DNA of 64,000 nt, from NCBI RefSeq assembly GCF_019048065.1, contig NZ_CP077291.1:1550001-1614000 (forward strand), given 5' to 3'. This DNA is from Citrobacter farmeri (GTDB taxonomy: Bacteria; Pseudomonadota; Gammaproteobacteria; Enterobacterales; Enterobacteriaceae). Positions within the stretch are counted from its first letter, which is position 1. Every line of letters begins with the position of its first letter. Shown here piece after piece: positions 29,606 to 38,869 of this stretch. Below the pieces are notes generated by a model. The model was not told the origin of the DNA, did no database searches, and saw only the letters and a list, made by a program, of their open reading frames with translations. A program made the position numbers and the translations under genes.

Positions 29606-30699
29606 TAACGTCCCTCAAAATCAATACGCGGATCGACCAGCGTATAGCTGATATCACTGAGAATATTCAGCAGCAGGCCGATCAGGGTGAAGATGTACAG
29701 CGTGCCAAACATTACCGGGTAGTCTCGAGAAACCGTCGCCTCATAACCCAACAATCCCAGACCATTGAGTGAGAACATGACTTCAATCAGCAGTGAGCCG
29801 GTGAAAAACATACTGATGAAGGTGGCAGGAAAACCGGCGATCACCAGCAGCATGGCGTTGCGAAAAACGTGCTTCCACAAAATATTCCCTTCACTTACCC
29901 CTTTGGCACGGGCGGTGACGACGTACTGTTTACGGACCTCATCGAGAAAGGAATTTTTGGTTAGCATGGTCAACGCGGCAAACCCGCCAATCACTGTCGC
30001 CAGGACGGGTAAAGTGATGTGCCACAGATAGTCGGTGATCTTCTGATACCAGGGCAGAGAGTCAAAATTCGCCGAGACCAGACCACGCAGCGGGAAGAGA
30101 TCGTAATAGCTGCCGCCGGCAAAGAAGACAATCAACAGTATTGCGAACAGAAACGCCGGGATAGCATAGCCGATGATAATAAACGCGCTGCTCCAGACGT
30201 CGAACCGGCTGCCGTTATGCACGGCCTTGCGGATCCCTAAAGGAATCGACACCAGATAGATGATGAGCGTACTCCACAGCCCCAGAGTGACCGACACCGG
30301 CAGACTCTCTTTGATGAGCGTCAGCACCGAAGCGCTACGAAACAGGCTATCACCGAAATCGAAGCGAATGTAATTCCACAGCATGGCGAAATAGCGCTCG
30401 TGCAGTGGCTTATCAAAACCGTAACGTTGGGTGATTTCGGCAATGACTTCCGGATCGAGGCCGCGTCCTCCGCGATAGTTGCTGTCGCTGATGTTGCCTA
30501 CTCCGGTCCGGGCGTGGCTGGCGCGAACGCCTTCACTTCCGGCACCGGGCAGTGCGCTCGTCTGACCAAATTCAATGGCGGCAATCGCCTGATCGACCGG
30601 GCCGCCAGGGGCAATTTGCACGATGAAAAAGTTGATGGTGATGATCGCCCAGAGCGTCGGGATAACCAGCAACAAACGGCGAATCAGGTACGCGCCCAT
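29605..30699 (-). CDS. yejB: YejB, inner-membrane permease of the Yej peptide importer
   Basis: 364-residue permease of the DppB/OppB type with an N-terminal helix, a long polar loop (about 35-130, with the YejB-specific insertion) and five further helices. The EAA loop is [12 protein letters not shown] (about 262-273). It pairs with YejE. It starts directly after the yejA stop. Confidence 0.95.
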   Translation of the reverse strand: MGAYLIRRLLLVIPTLWAIITINFFIVQIAPGGPVDQAIAAIEFGQTSALPGAGSEGVRASHARTGVGNISDSNYRGGRGLDPEVIAEITQRYGFDKPLHERYFAMLWNYIRFDFGDSLFRSASVLTLIKESLPVSVTLGLWSTLIIYLVSIPLGIRKAVHNGSRFDVWSSAFIIIGYAIPAFLFAILLIVFFAGGSYYDLFPLRGLVSANFDSLPWYQKITDYLWHITLPVLATVIGGFAALTMLTKNSFLDEVRKQYVVTARAKGVSEGNILWKHVFRNAMLLVIAGFPATFISMFFTGSLLIEVMFSLNGLGLLGYEATVSRDYPVMFGTLYIFTLIGLLLNILSDISYTLVDPRIDFEGR

Positions 30700-32520
30700 T
30701 TAGTCTCCCTGTCGTCTGGCGGCAGGCAACTTCGCGGCCCGGTTTACGTCATACCACCAGTTATCCAGGCCGATGGTATAAATCGGACGAATGGCCGGAC
30801 GGGAGAATTTATCCCACCATGCCAGTCGATCTTCAGCCATGTACCACATCGGCAGCATGTAGTAATTCCAGGTCAGTACGCGGTCCAGCGCGCGGCCAAG
30901 CGGCAGTAGTTTGTTTTTATCACCCTGCGCGGCGATGATTTGATTAATCAGTTTGTCGACCACCGGACTTTTAACACCCGGAGAATTATAACTTGAGTCG
31001 ATGTATTCGGATGCCCAGGAGATTTGCAGATCGGAACTGGGCCACGGCGTCGCGCGCCACAGGGTTGGCATCATGTCGTAGTCCCGACTGCGTAAGCGGT
31101 TGGTGAGCTGTGAGTTATCAACCTGGCGAATGGTCATCGTGATACCCAGACGCTGAAGATTGTGCTGGAAGGGCAGGACCCACTGGCTGTTACTGGCGGC
31201 GGAAATAAGCAGTTCAAAGCTCAACGGTTTACCGGTGGCCGTGTTAATCCGCTGCTGGCCTTTCAGTTCCCAACCTGCGTCTTTCAGTAACTTATCGGCT
31301 TTTAGCAGGTTTTCCCGATCGTAACCGTCGCCCTTAGACACGGGAGGCTGATAAATCTGGCTGAATACTTCCGGCGGCAGATCCTGTTTCATGGGGGCCA
31401 GCAGTATCAGTTCAGCCGCATCAGGGTAGTTTCTGGCGGCGTATTCGGTGTTCTGGAAATAGCTGTTTGCCCGGCTCCAGGCGTTGTAGAACAGCGCTTT
31501 ATTCATCCACTCAAAATCAAACGCCAGCGTAACGGCTTCACGGACGCGTCGGTCACTGAAAACGGGGCGTTGGATGTTGAAAGCCAGCCAGCGCGTATCC
31601 TGCGCCGATTCATTTTTCTGTTCATCTTTGATGATGTACTGATTATCAAAGTTTTTGCCGACATAGCGCGTCGCCCAGTTTTTGGCGTCGCTCTCCAGAC
31701 GCAAATCAAACGCACCGGCCTTGAAGGCCTCAAAGGCCACGTTGTCGTCGAGATAGTAGTCGTAGCGAATGACATCAAAATTCCAGCGACCACGATTGAC
31801 CGGCAGATTGGCCGCCCAGTAATCCTTCACGCGCGAATAGACAATATACTGGCCCATTTTCCACTGACTGATGCGGTACGGGCCGCCACCCAGCGGTGGT
31901 CTGGATAATGGGTCGCTGAGCTTGTGATCTTTCCAGTACGCTTGCGGCATCACGGGCAGGGAGAACAGACTGAGCATATCCTCTTTACCTGGCTTCGCGA
32001 GCTCCATGCGCACGGTCAGTGGGGCAATGGCTTTGACCGTGGTGCCTTTGTAGACCAGACGAAATTGGGGCACACCTTCGGTCATAAATTTGTTGAAGGT
32101 GAAGGCAACATCTTTTGCCATGACGGGTGAACCATCATGAAAACGGGCGCGAGGGTTGATCGTGATTTCAACCCACGAATAATCCTCCGCATAACGCGCG
32201 CTCTCGGCGATCAGCGGATAATAGCTGCCGGGCTCGTCATCAGAAGTGGTAAAAAGGGTGTCGTAGAGTTGTTCGGTTCGGGCGGCCGGATTACCGCGCA
32301 GCGCATAGCGGTTAAAATTGTCAAATGTGCCAAGGGCGGAAAGCGTGATCTGACCGCCTTTGGGGGCCGCGGGATTGGCGTAATCGAAATGATCAAAATT
32401 GAACGCGTATTTAGGCTCTCCCAATACAGCGAAGGCATAACTCTCTTTGATCGCCTGCGCCTGGACGCCCGCGCTCATCAACATGACAAACAGCAGTAAT
32501 ATGCGAACGATTATCTGCAA
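30700..32520 (-). CDS. yejA: YejA, periplasmic peptide-binding protein
   Basis: 606-residue SBP family 5 protein with a signal peptide (about 1-23, ending VQAQA). It delivers peptides and microcin C to YejBEF. The best start is TTG at 32520, placed about 6 bases after AAGGAAT. No in-frame ATG or GTG lies nearby, and E. coli YejA begins at an equivalent place (MIVRILLL). First gene of yejABEF. Confidence 0.94.
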   Translation of the reverse strand: MQIIVRILLLFVMLMSAGVQAQAIKESYAFAVLGEPKYAFNFDHFDYANPAAPKGGQITLSALGTFDNFNRYALRGNPAARTEQLYDTLFTTSDDEPGSYYPLIAESARYAEDYSWVEITINPRARFHDGSPVMAKDVAFTFNKFMTEGVPQFRLVYKGTTVKAIAPLTVRMELAKPGKEDMLSLFSLPVMPQAYWKDHKLSDPLSRPPLGGGPYRISQWKMGQYIVYSRVKDYWAANLPVNRGRWNFDVIRYDYYLDDNVAFEAFKAGAFDLRLESDAKNWATRYVGKNFDNQYIIKDEQKNESAQDTRWLAFNIQRPVFSDRRVREAVTLAFDFEWMNKALFYNAWSRANSYFQNTEYAARNYPDAAELILLAPMKQDLPPEVFSQIYQPPVSKGDGYDRENLLKADKLLKDAGWELKGQQRINTATGKPLSFELLISAASNSQWVLPFQHNLQRLGITMTIRQVDNSQLTNRLRSRDYDMMPTLWRATPWPSSDLQISWASEYIDSSYNSPGVKSPVVDKLINQIIAAQGDKNKLLPLGRALDRVLTWNYYMLPMWYMAEDRLAWWDKFSRPAIRPIYTIGLDNWWYDVNRAAKLPAARRQGD

Positions 32521-32616
32521 AGGGATTCCTTCTCTTGCTTACCTGCCAGCGCAGGTCACACTTATGTCTGAATAATAGGGCAGGTGGCGTCTGTTGTGAA
32601 TCCACGCGTTGGCGCT

Positions 32617-34173
32617 TTACCATTTCAGCGTGTGTGGCTGCGAAACCCACTGGACAAATTCGTCGAGCGGCATGGGGCGGCTAACCCAGTAGCCCTGAAG
32701 GAAGCGAACCCCGTGTTCATGCAGCCATTTCGCCTGCTCAGGCGTTTCCACCCCTTCGGCCACCGTCATCATGTCGAGGCGTTTAGCGAGAGTCAGCACC
32801 GCATCCAGCACCGGCGAGGTGACGGTTTCTGTACCAATGGCGTGAATAAAACCGCGATCGATTTTCAGATAATCCAGGGTATAGCGCTCAAGATAAATCA
32901 GCGCGCTGTGACCAGTACCGAAGTCATCTATTGCAATTTCGAAGCCTGCGGCATGCAACCATTCAAACAACTGGGAGGCTTCATGCTGTTGGATCATGTC
33001 GCGTTCGGTAATTTCCAGCACAATCTGGAAGTGGTTGGGAGGCATCGCGGCGATTAACTGGCGAACGTCGTCTTTAAAACTACTGCTATGCAGATGGTCG
33101 GGCGCAATATTGATACCGTACTTTGCGCCAACAGGCAGGACTTTTTGCAGCGTAGGGGCATCTCGCGCTACCAGTTTAAACAGATGCTGGGTCAATGGCA
33201 CAATCATGTGCTGGGCTTCAGCGTAATGAATAAACGCATCAGGCGGGATCTCTCCCGCCGTTGGGTGTCTCCAGCGTAACAGCACCTCCAGTCCAGTGAC
33301 CTTCAGTGACCGCGTATCCACAACGGGTTGATAGACTACGTAGAATTGATCGCGTTTGATCCCAGTGAGGATTTCTTTTCCGGGTCGTAGACGGATGCAC
33401 ATGATGTAGTAGCAGAGTAAACCTGCAATGATGCCCCCCATCCCGCCGAGAAGCAGGGCATACCATAAGTCGGACCAGGTCCAGTTAGTTGCGTATAGCC
33501 TGATCGTTACCGGAACACCGTCAATTTTTGCTTCGCGCTCCGGCGAACTGTCGAGTTCATCAACGGCGAGCAGATGGTCCGAAAAAGTCGACAACGCGGT
33601 TTTTCCGACAATAATGGCGATCCCATCAAAGTCTTCTTGTCGGGCGGTATACAGCAGATACGGTGTGAGGTTGATATTCAGGGAGGTGAAAACGCCGCTA
33701 TTCACCAGCAGGGGATTGCGATACCAAATCACCATCGCAGGTTTATCGGGCATCATTGGCGTTCCCGGAATAATCGCCATATCGATATCTTTACTTATAT
33801 CAAGGCTGGGGACCAGTTCGACCAGCAGTGAATCCATTCCACCGGTTGCCGATGAGCAAAATGCTTTTTTATCCTTAACCAGCAAAAACGCGCGCACGTT
33901 CAGACTAAACGCGGCACGGGAAGTGAGTTCCGCGCCGACTTGTTCGCAGGTATTTAATGTCAATGGCTGCAGGATATCGATGGTACTTTTGAGATCGGCG
34001 AAATAGCTGACCAGGTAATGTTGAATGTCGGAAACCAGTGTGTCGTATTTGACTTCCCGCTTATGCCACGCCATCACGAACTGTAGACTACTGATAACAA
34101 TAGCAACGGCAACCCCTGTAATCAGGCAGGTAAGCACGATTTTTCGACCAGTCGTTAAGGCGTGTGTGAACAT
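32617..34173 (-). CDS. pdeN: PdeN (Rtn), cyclic-di-GMP phosphodiesterase with CSS sensor domain
   Basis: Membrane phosphodiesterase with 518 residues as in E. coli. Two membrane helices (about 12-34 and 233-255) flank a periplasmic CSS-motif domain (CSS at about 107-109) that regulates activity through disulfide state. The cytoplasmic EAL domain has EVLLRWRHP, the metal and catalytic motifs EITERD and DDFGTG, and a late EGVET. No GGDEF domain. The ATG at 34173 (MFTHAL) fits the family; 34227 adds an unrelated extension. Confidence 0.94.
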   Translation of the reverse strand: MFTHALTTGRKIVLTCLITGVAVAIVISSLQFVMAWHKREVKYDTLVSDIQHYLVSYFADLKSTIDILQPLTLNTCEQVGAELTSRAAFSLNVRAFLLVKDKKAFCSSATGGMDSLLVELVPSLDISKDIDMAIIPGTPMMPDKPAMVIWYRNPLLVNSGVFTSLNINLTPYLLYTARQEDFDGIAIIVGKTALSTFSDHLLAVDELDSSPEREAKIDGVPVTIRLYATNWTWSDLWYALLLGGMGGIIAGLLCYYIMCIRLRPGKEILTGIKRDQFYVVYQPVVDTRSLKVTGLEVLLRWRHPTAGEIPPDAFIHYAEAQHMIVPLTQHLFKLVARDAPTLQKVLPVGAKYGINIAPDHLHSSSFKDDVRQLIAAMPPNHFQIVLEITERDMIQQHEASQLFEWLHAAGFEIAIDDFGTGHSALIYLERYTLDYLKIDRGFIHAIGTETVTSPVLDAVLTLAKRLDMMTVAEGVETPEQAKWLHEHGVRFLQGYWVSRPMPLDEFVQWVSQPHTLKW

Positions 34174-34287
34174 GATACCTGGTTTTACCCTGAGGTTGTC
34201 GGGATGATAAATGTGATGGAATAACAAGACTATAGCCTGGTTTGATTCGGCGAGTCATGCTTTTCCACAGTGAGTAAAGGGGAAACC

Positions 34288-34320
34288 AAAAAAAAGCACC
34301 GCCGAAGCGATGCTTTTCTT
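34288..34320 (-). terminator. intrinsic terminator of mepS
   Basis: An 11-bp stem (AAAAGCACCGC/GCGATGCTTTT, 34292-34302 and 34307-34317, with one G-T pair) and tetraloop is followed by T8 on the minus strand. It lies 40 bases after the mepS stop. Confidence 0.9.
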
Positions 34321-34359
34321 CTGTCTCGTCAGGGAAGCCAAGGGATAGCAACCAAACGA

Positions 34360-34929
34360 TTAACTGCGACTCAGAACCCGACGCGCTTCGTTATAGCGCT
34401 TTTTCCAGTATGGCTCGTTCATGCTGGAGATGATGACACCGCTGCTGGTAGAGGCATGAACAAACTGGTTGTTGCCAATGTAGATACCAACATGACGACC
34501 CGTCGAACCTGCACGGAACAGAACCAGATCACCGGTACGCAAATTCGTGCGTGAAACCGATTTACCCGTTTCCTGTTGTTCGTAAGTGGAGCGTGGGAGT
34601 TCTAAACCAAATTGTTCGCGGAATGTACGTTGTACAAAGCTGGAACAATCAATACCTTTTTTAGAGTTGCCGCCGAGACGATAGCGCACGCCTTTCCAGT
34701 CAGCATACTGATCCATAATCCGCGATTTAACATCGAGGTTACGCACCATACTCTCAAATTCATCCTGAGAAGCTTGCAGTGAAGAAGCTTCCTGGCCCAC
34801 ACCAAGCGTCTCAGAATGCGTGTTCTTTGCGGTGTTAGTGGTAGTGCTACATGCAGAAAGCAGTACCGCAACTGCTATCGCGGGGATCCCGCGCAAGATA
34901 TATCTCAAGATCGGTTGAGATTTGACCAT
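34360..34929 (-). CDS. mepS: MepS (Spr), murein DD-endopeptidase lipoprotein
   Basis: NlpC/P60 peptidase that cleaves D-Ala-mDAP cross-links to let the sacculus grow, degraded by Prc/NlpI in E. coli. It has 189 residues with a lipoprotein signal with lipobox LSAC (Cys27). Catalytic Cys95 is in GIDCSSF, His146 in GRHVGIY, and His158 in FVHAS. One residue longer than E. coli in the linker after the lipobox. Confidence 0.97.
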   Translation of the reverse strand: MVKSQPILRYILRGIPAIAVAVLLSACSTTTNTAKNTHSETLGVGQEASSLQASQDEFESMVRNLDVKSRIMDQYADWKGVRYRLGGNSKKGIDCSSFVQRTFREQFGLELPRSTYEQQETGKSVSRTNLRTGDLVLFRAGSTGRHVGIYIGNNQFVHASTSSGVIISSMNEPYWKKRYNEARRVLSRS

Positions 34930-35342
34930 TTTGTTTGTTTTCCCTTGAAGTCCTTAACGATAAATATCGTTATAAAAAATGCCAAACGTGACGAGACTAA
35001 TTACCTGCGCACAATGAGACAATTCTTTAAGCGCAAAACTGTGGCTGAACGCACAAATTTATTCGCGAAGAGAATAATAACCCAGCGAGGCAAAACGAGT
35101 TCGAGGTTACCCGATTGCTACAGGCTTGGCGAGTGATTTTATCTGAATTTTAATAAGAAAATGTGATACAGAAAGTGAATAAGTGGGATTGGTTAATTTA
35201 AGCGCAAAACGGTGGGAAAATAGACAACTCATTCATTCTCAAAGAAAATGTTATGACTAAATAATGACAATACGATGAATAATTTATCTTAACGCATCAT
35301 CAGGGCTTAAGAATAAACCCTGATGATGTTAATAACTGTGCG
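34930..35342. other. mepS leader and lpxT 3' region with an imperfect duplication
   Basis: 413 bases without a gene. TTTAAGCGCAAAACTGTGG at 35026-35044 and TTTAAGCGCAAAACGGTGG at 35197-35215 are direct repeats with one mismatch, 171 bases apart. Weaker similarity continues after each copy. The mepS promoter must lie here. The right end holds the lpxT hairpin. No family-like ORF was seen. Confidence 0.65.
35295..35328 (-). terminator. hairpin downstream of lpxT
   Basis: A perfect 11-bp stem CATCATCAGGG/CCCTGATGATG with a 12-base loop lies 14 bases after the lpxT stop. It is followed on the minus strand by an AT-rich stretch without a strict T-run. Confidence 0.6.
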
Positions 35343-36056
35343 TTATTTGTTTAAAATTTGTTTGTTTTTGCCGGGCAGATAATTGTCGAAAAGCGTGATA
35401 AGGCGATCGCTTAGTGGGGTCAGAAGACACCAGGGCAGGCCAATTAAGGCCACGGTTAATGAGCCTACGGTGATATCAGTAAACCAGTGGGCACCAATCA
35501 TGACACGTGGGAAAGCAAAAACCACAACGATAATAAGGCCGATGATCCCTGCGGTTTTTCCGAAATAACGCAGCATAAAAGCGGCGAAAATAAGCAGCAT
35601 CATCCCGTGATCGCCAGGGAAACTGTCTCTGGACGCATCCTTCGTCGGGATATGCAGCAATTCACTGACGCGGTAAATATTGTCAAAACTGAGCGTGGGG
35701 CTTGCGCGTTTTACGGGCAGTAGCGCCTGACCAGCCTGGTTCAGAACCACGGCGGTGAGTAGCATCACCAGACCGATGATGACAATACGACGGCGGCCTG
35801 CAGGCGTTTCCTTCAGCCAGAAACTCAGCATCAGACAGCCCATCGCCAACAGGGAACAGGCGTCAAACGCCCGGTTATTGGTGATGGCGACCAGCCACAG
35901 GAAGGCCTTGCTTTCTACCAGTTTGTGGTTGAAAAAGTGGAAAATGCTGGCGTCAATGGGAAACCAGAATCCATGCCTGGCAGGGATATACCAGCTCATG
36001 AACAAAGCCAGACCGGCAACATTCAGCAGGAGTATCAGTGGTAACCGGATTTTCAT
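35343..36056 (-). CDS. lpxT: LpxT (YeiU), lipid A 1-diphosphate synthase
   Basis: Inner-membrane PAP2-family enzyme that transfers phosphate from undecaprenyl pyrophosphate to lipid A on the periplasmic side. The phosphatase signature is present as KRASPTL, FPGDHGM and RVMIGAHWFTD. Six membrane helices. The ATG at 36056 (MKIRLPL) gives 237 residues, the E. coli length; a GTG at 36071 would add five residues. Confidence 0.94.
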   Translation of the reverse strand: MKIRLPLILLLNVAGLALFMSWYIPARHGFWFPIDASIFHFFNHKLVESKAFLWLVAITNNRAFDACSLLAMGCLMLSFWLKETPAGRRRIVIIGLVMLLTAVVLNQAGQALLPVKRASPTLSFDNIYRVSELLHIPTKDASRDSFPGDHGMMLLIFAAFMLRYFGKTAGIIGLIIVVVFAFPRVMIGAHWFTDITVGSLTVALIGLPWCLLTPLSDRLITLFDNYLPGKNKQILNK

Positions 36057-36094
36057 ATTTAAAGAGTTCACTGTTCAATAAATCGCAGGCAACC

Positions 36095-37081
36095 TTACGC
36101 GTGTACAGCTAAACGAAGCTTCAACAATGCGCTCTGTAATGTATTCCAGTCTGCCTCAGTACTGGAAATCAGTTCTATGCGGCTGTCTGGCGGTGCGACG
36201 TTCTGCGTTTCAATGTGCAGATCCTCACCCTGGCGGTTAATGCGCACGAGGCCTTCCGGAATACGCATGACCCCCTTCACCCGGCCAACGGGCGCCAGAC
36301 GAGCCCATTCCAGCAGTCCGATGGTGTCAAAGATGGTATCAGCATCGAAAATCCAGCCGCAGGCCTGATGCCCCTGGCCGCTGTTCAGGCTACGACGCCA
36401 GCGCTGCTGCGTCGGCAGGCTCAGTGCCGCCAGCCCTCGCGTTTCTGAGTGGCTGTGCGAATGCGCTGCGCTGGCGGGCAGTTCAGTCAGATTCAGACGC
36501 GGTAAGTCCAGCAATTGCCCATCAATCTGACCGTGTTCGGCCTGCACTAACTGACGATTACCGCCAAACTGCTGCCACCAGGTCTGCAGAGCGCGTTCAC
36601 TCTTTGCCGTTGCGCGATCGGTTTTATTCGCCACGATGATATCTGCCGCAGCCAGTTGGTCACGGAAGTTCTCATTGGCAACGATTTTTTCATCCAGCAA
36701 CCCGCGCGGATCAAGAATGCACAGCGTGGCGCGAAGGTCTATCCAGGGCTCATACACTGGCGCGGTGAGGAGGGAGAGGATCTGTTTCGGGTGCCCGAGT
36801 CCTGTCGGTTCGATCAGCAGGCGGTCTGGTTTTCCCTGACGCAACAAGGTATTCAATCCAACCTGCATGGGCAGGCCGTTCACGCAACACATACAGCCGC
36901 CAGGGATCTCCTTGAGCAACGCGCCGCTGTCTGCAAGCAGGGCGCCGTCGATGCCAACCTCACCGAACTCATTGACCAGTACCGCCCATTTTTCGGCAGG
37001 ATCTTTGTGCGTTAACAGATGAAGAATTGAAGTGGTTTTTCCACTGCCGAGGAAACCAGTAATAAGGTTAGTTTTGGTCAC
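36095..37081 (-). CDS. yeiR: YeiR, zinc-binding COG0523 GTPase
   Basis: COG0523 G3E-family GTPase, a putative metal chaperone; E. coli YeiR binds zinc and hydrolyses GTP. Walker A GFLGSGKTT is at 9-17, the metal motif CMCC at 63-66, and a His-rich loop (HSHSH) near 215. The GTG at 37081 gives 328 residues, the E. coli length, and follows GGAG by 6 bases. An upstream ATG at 37117 would add 12 residues. Confidence 0.92.
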   Translation of the reverse strand: MTKTNLITGFLGSGKTTSILHLLTHKDPAEKWAVLVNEFGEVGIDGALLADSGALLKEIPGGCMCCVNGLPMQVGLNTLLRQGKPDRLLIEPTGLGHPKQILSLLTAPVYEPWIDLRATLCILDPRGLLDEKIVANENFRDQLAAADIIVANKTDRATAKSERALQTWWQQFGGNRQLVQAEHGQIDGQLLDLPRLNLTELPASAAHSHSHSETRGLAALSLPTQQRWRRSLNSGQGHQACGWIFDADTIFDTIGLLEWARLAPVGRVKGVMRIPEGLVRINRQGEDLHIETQNVAPPDSRIELISSTEADWNTLQSALLKLRLAVHA

Positions 37082-37197
37082 GCCTGCTCCAGAATGATGT
37101 GCCGTAACGATTACCATTAATCCTGGCGAAAAAAAGCGAAAAAGAGAAGGGCGGGACGAACGAAGACAGGCCCCGTTCGCCTTAATGGCAGAAATTG

Positions 37198-38664
37198 CTA
37201 ATTTTTTAGCGTATCAATCACCGCCTGATGCGCGCCGCGTTGCGCGATACGCTGCCAGGCTGCTTCAATCGCCTGGACAAAATCAGGATTATGCGGGAGG
37301 TCATTGCCAAAGACTTCCTGTAAGGTGAGTAGAGCCACGACGCGTTGCTCCTCACGACTGGCGGCGACGATTGCGCGGATTTTATCGCTCAGCGGGTCGC
37401 GAACGTCGATGGTCGCGCCGGCATCATCGATGCCACTGACGTAGCGCATCCATCCCGCCACACCGAGCGCCAGTAAAGGCCATGCGCTCTCACGCGCCAG
37501 ATGGAGACGAATACCCGCCAGCATTCGTTGCGGGAGTTTCTGGCTACCGTCCATCGCGATTTGCCAGGTCTTATGCTTCAGCGCCGGATTGGCAAAGCGT
37601 TCAATCAGGCTTTGCGCGTAGCCGGTTAAATCCACGTCTGTAATAGTGAGCGTCGGCGCCTGTTCATTCATCATCAGTCGGTACGCGGCTTCGCGAAAGG
37701 CGTTGTCCTGCATACACTCGTTAATATGCTGAAACCCTGAAAGATAACCGAGATAGGCGAGAAACGAGTGGCTGCCATTAAGCATGCGCAGTTTCATCTC
37801 TTCCCAGGGGCGAACATCGCTGACCATCTGCACGCCTGCGGCTTCCCACGCGGGACGACCGGCGACAAAGTTGTCTTCGATCACCCATTGAATGAACGGT
37901 TCACAACTGATGGCGCAAGGATCGGCGACGCCCAGCTCGCGGGTGATTTCAGCCAGAGATTCCTCTGTAGCGGCCGGAACAATACGATCGACCATGGTGG
38001 CGGGAAAACTGACGTGTTCACGGATCCAGCTTGCCAGCGCGGGAGCGCGTTTTTCCGCCATCCCCAGTACGGCATTCTTCACTACGTGGCCGTTATCAGG
38101 AATGTTGTCGCAGGAGAGCACCGAGAATGGCGCCAGCCCGCGCGCCTGTCGACGTGACAGCGCCTCTACCAGAATACCGGGCGCGGAATGGGGTTCGTCA
38201 GGCGACTGCAGGTCGTGAATAATGCGCGGATTCGTCAGGTCCAGCGTACCGGTGGCCGGATCGATGCAATACCCTTTTTCGGTAATGGTCAGTGAGACAA
38301 TCGCCACCTGGGGTTCGCAGAATTTTTCGATAATCGTGGCGAGCGAGTCGAGCTTTGCGTTCAGGCATTCGTTGACGGCACCGACGATAATCGCCTGATT
38401 GCCGTCTGCGCCTTTTTCCAGCACGGTGTATAAATGATCCTGTTCGCGGAGTTGACTCATCAACGTGTCACCGCTGAACAGGCTGATTTCACAAATTCCC
38501 CAATCTCCGCCCTGGGCGTTCAGCACCCGATCGGTCAGTAATGCCTGATGCGCACGGTGAAAGGCGCCAAAACCGAAATGCACCATGCGCGTTTTAAGCT
38601 GCTGGCGGTCATAGTGAGGCATTTGTACGCCATCCGGCAGTCGTGCTGAGGCAATTGTAGTCAT
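37198..38664 (-). CDS. yeiQ: YeiQ, fructuronate reductase-type polyol/hexuronate dehydrogenase
   Basis: Long-chain mannitol dehydrogenase family enzyme related to UxuB and UxaB, NAD-dependent oxidoreductases that interconvert D-fructuronate and D-mannonate. At 488 residues it equals E. coli YeiQ. The N-terminal dinucleotide fold has HFGFGAFHRAHQ (30-41), and the C-terminal domain has the family lysine region LRMLNGSHSFLAYLG. The divergent neighbour uxuA and shared ExuR/UxuR-like operators support a mannonate oxidoreductase role. Substrate is inferred. Confidence 0.9.
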   Translation of the reverse strand: MTTIASARLPDGVQMPHYDRQQLKTRMVHFGFGAFHRAHQALLTDRVLNAQGGDWGICEISLFSGDTLMSQLREQDHLYTVLEKGADGNQAIIVGAVNECLNAKLDSLATIIEKFCEPQVAIVSLTITEKGYCIDPATGTLDLTNPRIIHDLQSPDEPHSAPGILVEALSRRQARGLAPFSVLSCDNIPDNGHVVKNAVLGMAEKRAPALASWIREHVSFPATMVDRIVPAATEESLAEITRELGVADPCAISCEPFIQWVIEDNFVAGRPAWEAAGVQMVSDVRPWEEMKLRMLNGSHSFLAYLGYLSGFQHINECMQDNAFREAAYRLMMNEQAPTLTITDVDLTGYAQSLIERFANPALKHKTWQIAMDGSQKLPQRMLAGIRLHLARESAWPLLALGVAGWMRYVSGIDDAGATIDVRDPLSDKIRAIVAASREEQRVVALLTLQEVFGNDLPHNPDFVQAIEAAWQRIAQRGAHQAVIDTLKN

Positions 38665-38728
38665 TTATTACACACCTGATTAACCATAAATTAACAACGC
38701 CAGTGTAAAGTTATATGACAACAAATTG

Positions 38729-38746
38729 AATTGGTAAGCCGAATTT
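38729..38746. promoter_or_regulatory. ExuR/UxuR-like operator 1 in the yeiQ-uxuA region
   Basis: AATTGGTAAGCCGAATTT resembles the AAATTGGTATACCAATTT palindrome recognised by the GntR-type regulators ExuR and UxuR. It sits 65 bases upstream of yeiQ and 124 upstream of uxuA. A weak CRP-like TGTGA-N6-TCAAT follows at 38757-38772. Confidence 0.6.
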
Positions 38747-38837
38747 ATCCAGGGAATGTGAGCTGGATCAATCAATCATGCCCCTTTTATTGATCACTTC
38801 GCCGAAGCCTGTATGGTAGTCGTCATTCAGGTAAAGC

Positions 38838-38855
38838 AATTTGGTATAACAACTT
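38838..38855. promoter_or_regulatory. ExuR/UxuR-like operator 2 upstream of uxuA
   Basis: AATTTGGTATAACAACTT has a GGTATAAC core differing by about three bases from the ExuR/UxuR consensus palindrome. It ends 14 bases before the uxuA ATG, overlapping the expected leader, so binding would block transcription or its early steps. Confidence 0.6.
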
Positions 38856-38869
38856 TGTGAGGTAAAGCA

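Noticed and set aside
36215..36839. Long antisense open frames opposite yeiR and other GC-rich genes (for example opposite napA, ccmF and bcr)
   Set aside because: They are shadow frames caused by codon bias, have no SD or family similarity and lie wholly inside conserved genes.
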